From assembly GCF_011075055.1 (NCBI RefSeq), contig NW_025401123.1, positions 1 to 64,000 of the forward strand: a stretch of 64,000 nucleotides of DNA. The letters are read 5' to 3'. The notes under the pieces were generated by a model. It saw only the letters and a list, made by a program, of their open reading frames with translations, did not search any database and was not told where the DNA came from. Shown here one piece after another: positions 61,901 through 64,000 of the stretch. The translations under genes were made by a program, and so were the position numbers. This DNA is from Mangifera indica (taxonomy: Eukaryota > Streptophyta > Magnoliopsida > Sapindales > Anacardiaceae). Each line of letters begins with the position of its first letter. The first letter of the stretch is position 1.

Positions 61901-63031
61901 GATGGTAAGCATTTGGTATGCAAGCTTAGGAAGTCCATATATGGATTGAAACAAGCATCCCATCAATGGTATTTGAAATTCCATGAGGTTATCTCTTTAT
62001 TCGGTTTTGAAGAGAATATCATGGATCAATGTATATACCAGAAGGTTAGTGGCAGTAAAATTTGTTTCCTTGTTCTATACGTGGATGATATATTACTTGC
62101 AACCAATGATAAAGGATTGCTTTATGAGGTGAAACAATTTCTCTCTAAAAACTTTGATATGAAAGATATGGGTAAGGCGTCTTATGTCATTGGCATTAAG
62201 ATTCATAGGAACAGACCTCAAGGCATACTAGGTCTATCTCAAGAAACCTATATCAATAAAGTTTTAGAGAGATTTCGGATGAAAGATTGTTCACCAAGTA
62301 TAGCACCAATTGTGAAGAGTGATAAGTTCAATTTGAACCAATGCCCTAAAAATGAACTTGAAAAGGAACAAATACAGAACATTCCCTATGCTTCAGCTGT
62401 TGGAAGCCTTATGTATGCTCAGGTTTGCACAATACCTGACATTGCATTTGCTGTTGGGGTATTAGAAAGATATCAGAGTAACCCAGGTATAGACCACTGG
62501 AGAGCTGCAAAGAAAGTGATGCAGTACCTTCAAGGGACCAAAGAATACATGCTTATATATAAACGGACTGATAATTTAAAGGTAGTTGGTTACTCCGATT
62601 CGGATTTTGCTGGCTGTATTGATTCAAGAAAATCAACATCTGGATATATTTTCTTGTTTGCCGGCGGAGCCATATCTTGGAGGAGTGCCAAGCAGTCATT
62701 GATTGCTACATCTACCATGGAGGCTGAGTTCGTTTCTTGTTTTGAGGCTACATCACATGGTGTATGGTTGAAGAGTTTCATATCTAGGCTTAGGATTGTG
62801 GATTCTATTTCTAAGCCGATAAAAATTTATTGTGACAATTCAGCTGCTGTTTTCTTGGCTAAAAATAATAAAAGTAGTAGTCGAAGTAAACATATCGACA
62901 TTAAGTATTTAGCCATTAAGGAACATGTAAAAGAAAATAAAGTGGTCATTGAACACGTCAGCATTGAATTGATGATTGTCGATCCTTTGACAAAAGGCAT
63001 GCCACCAAAAAGTTTTAAGGATCATGTATAG
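58990..63031 (+). pseudogene. Copia gag-pol polyprotein of the nest-2 element
   Basis: Gag similarity starts at the acceptor (58990) and includes RILLQLGCMDIDYAIRKDEPP (shown in part), then the zinc knuckle CFFCKKKGHVKKDC (about 59709), protease WWIDSGSTIHISN (active-site Asp present), integrase (LWHRRLGHIS 60270; C..C pair 60366-60380; GVAERRNRT near 60765), RT ([15 protein letters not shown] 61822; LYVDDILLATND 62079), and RNase H to DPLTKGMPP. Breaks: TAG near 59061 (from TGG), TAA near 59275, a base loss near 60475, TAA at about 60732, TGA at 61635-61637 (from TGG) and a base loss near 61870. The copy is inactive but only mildly decayed. Confidence 0.9.
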
Positions 63032-63355
63032 CGAATGGGAGTTAGTCTCATGTCGTAATTGTGATGGGAGTGAGTTCCATCATGTGATTTGATGTATATA
63101 CATTTTCTATAATAAAATTATTCAGTTTTTCAATTGATTAAGTTTTCTCATTTTATGTGCACATTTTGGTTGAGAAAATAATCAAATTTAGACCCAGAAT
63201 AAACATAAGGTTTATTCATTAAGTTATAGAGGAATGAATACATCGTGATACATGGAAGATAATACTCGTTCTTAGAGGACTTATCGTCATGATTCGTGTA
63301 TTTTATTTCTTTACTTCAGTATGTGGATTGATGGGTTACAGACCAAGTAGGAGAA
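63032..63355. other. 3' untranslated region and polypurine tract of the nest-2 copia
   Basis: Non-coding sequence ending in the purine tract gtaggagaa (63347-63355) that borders the LTR. Confidence 0.7.
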
Positions 63356-63774
63356 TGTCAGTTTTTTTTTCTTCATGGCTTCATGCAGTTACTTCCATGG
63401 CTTAATGGTAACTGTTTCATGTAGTTACTTCTTCATGGCTTAGTGGTCTATAACTCCCATGCATCATGGTTTATAACTCCCATGTCATAACTCCACAAGT
63501 TGCGTAGCATTCTTGATGGTAGAATGCTTTTTAAGGCTATAAATAGGGTCCTTGGGTGAGCTTTTTCTACAAGTGAAAACATACACCATTCTATAAGAAA
63601 AAGAGATCACCTGGAAGACAAAACTTGCAAGCAATTTCCAGAGGATTATACTGCATCAAATCGTCAAGCAATGGCTGGAGGTTAATGTTTAATATTCCGC
63701 AATATAATTTTTGTTTCTATCTTGCATATTTAATATATATATGCTTAGATAGAGACCATATTCATGTTCTAACA
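63356..63774 (+). repeat. 3' LTR of the nest-2 copia
   Basis: 419 bp. Contains the same TATA box and ATGGCTGGAG (ATG at 63671-63673), but the donor-like site reads GTTAAT here instead of GTTAGT. Confidence 0.93.
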
Positions 63775-63779
63775 ATATG

Positions 63780-64000
63780 TTCCTCCAATTCACTCAATTC
63801 ATGAACCTTTCTTGCCAGCTTCGATGCCATAATGTTCTTCTCCTTTCCTAAGCTTGAACATATAACTTCTAGGCTCTTTCAAGCGGCCAAGCTCTCTGTA
63901 AGCTGTCTTCTCAACTTGTCTTGTTCATCGGTTGGAAGTTCACAAGTCTTTTTATCTTTCGAAGGACGGGTAAGCCTCAACTCCGTGAAGCATCATCTAA
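63780..64000 (-). pseudogene. Host coiled-coil protein gene, upstream part (split by copia)
   Basis: Minus strand, entering from beyond the window edge: ...TRPSKDKKTCELPTDEQDK then RRQLTESLAA, a TGA (63879-63881), then KSLEVICSSLGKEKNIM and KVHELSELEEHI up to the copia border. Removing the copia and one atatg copy joins it to INDLKAQNETL at 47690 in one frame with the same heptad-like character. There are stops on both sides of the insertion, so the gene copy is dead even apart from the transposon. Confidence 0.75.

Larger units (their letters stand above)
47696..63774 (+). mobile_element. Ty1/copia element inserted in the coiled-coil gene (outer element of nest 2)
   Basis: LTRs 47696-48129 and 63356-63774 begin tgtcag and end ctaaca. 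The 5-bp target duplication atatg (47691-47695 and 63775-63779) is perfect. A primer site tggtatcagagc (48132-48143) and a purine tract gtaggagaa (63347-63355) are in place. The gag-pol remnant is at 58990-63031. A gypsy element (48732-58310) interrupts the leader; without it the copia is about 6.5 kb. The two LTRs differ at roughly 11 sites plus a TA-run length change, by my count. Confidence 0.93.

Overview
This window reads as a gene-poor, AT-rich stretch of flowering-plant (probably eudicot) nuclear DNA. The evidence is an intact plant tyrosine/aromatic-L-amino-acid decarboxylase gene, plant-type LTR retrotransposons (Ty1/copia and chromovirus Ty3/gypsy), a Mutator-like element with a Ulp1-like cargo gene and a plant hAT relic. 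No rRNA, tRNA or CRISPR array was recognised. I cannot name the species.

Layout. 1-1983: no gene seen. 1993-10033: a Mutator-like element (MULE) with terminal inverted repeats and a 9-bp target duplication. It carries a decayed transposase (+) and a convergent decayed Ulp1/C48-protease-like gene (-), and its transposase is split by a 625-bp MITE (2987-3611) that has its own perfect 9-bp duplication. 10456-11150: the 3' end of a short-LTR copia element. 13260-13800: a fold-back repeat. 14500-15270: a tandem array with a period of about 230 bp. 16334-17878: the only intact host gene, an intronless tyrosine decarboxylase. 20870-22870: a dead hAT transposase. 25559-27361: the 5' part of a gypsy element (LTR, gag, protease), truncated.

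Nest 1 (27562-45321): an old copia element (LTRs 27567-27937 and 44978-45316, target duplication aggat). Near the end of its pol it holds a younger copia of SIRE-like architecture (33340-43852, LTRs of about 1.44 kb) with gag-pol in one frame and a third ORF downstream of pol.

Nest 2 (47291-64000): a host coiled-coil protein gene on the minus strand is cut by a copia element (47696-63774, target duplication atatg). The leader of that copia is in turn cut by a Tekay/Del-like chromovirus (48732-58310, target duplication accat). The order of events is therefore host gene, then copia, then gypsy.

The most interesting signal is in the copia of nest 2. Its gag homology has no usable start of its own. 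A start codon followed at once by a splice-donor-like site lies inside the 5' LTR, and an acceptor-like site lies directly before gag in the matching phase. This suggests that gag is expressed from a spliced RNA whose first coding exon is in the LTR. Other points are sister LTRs of the gypsy element with 12 versus 8 minisatellite units, a gypsy pol decayed almost only by C-to-T-type nonsense changes, and a Ulp1-like MULE cargo whose catalytic cysteine appears to be replaced by tyrosine.
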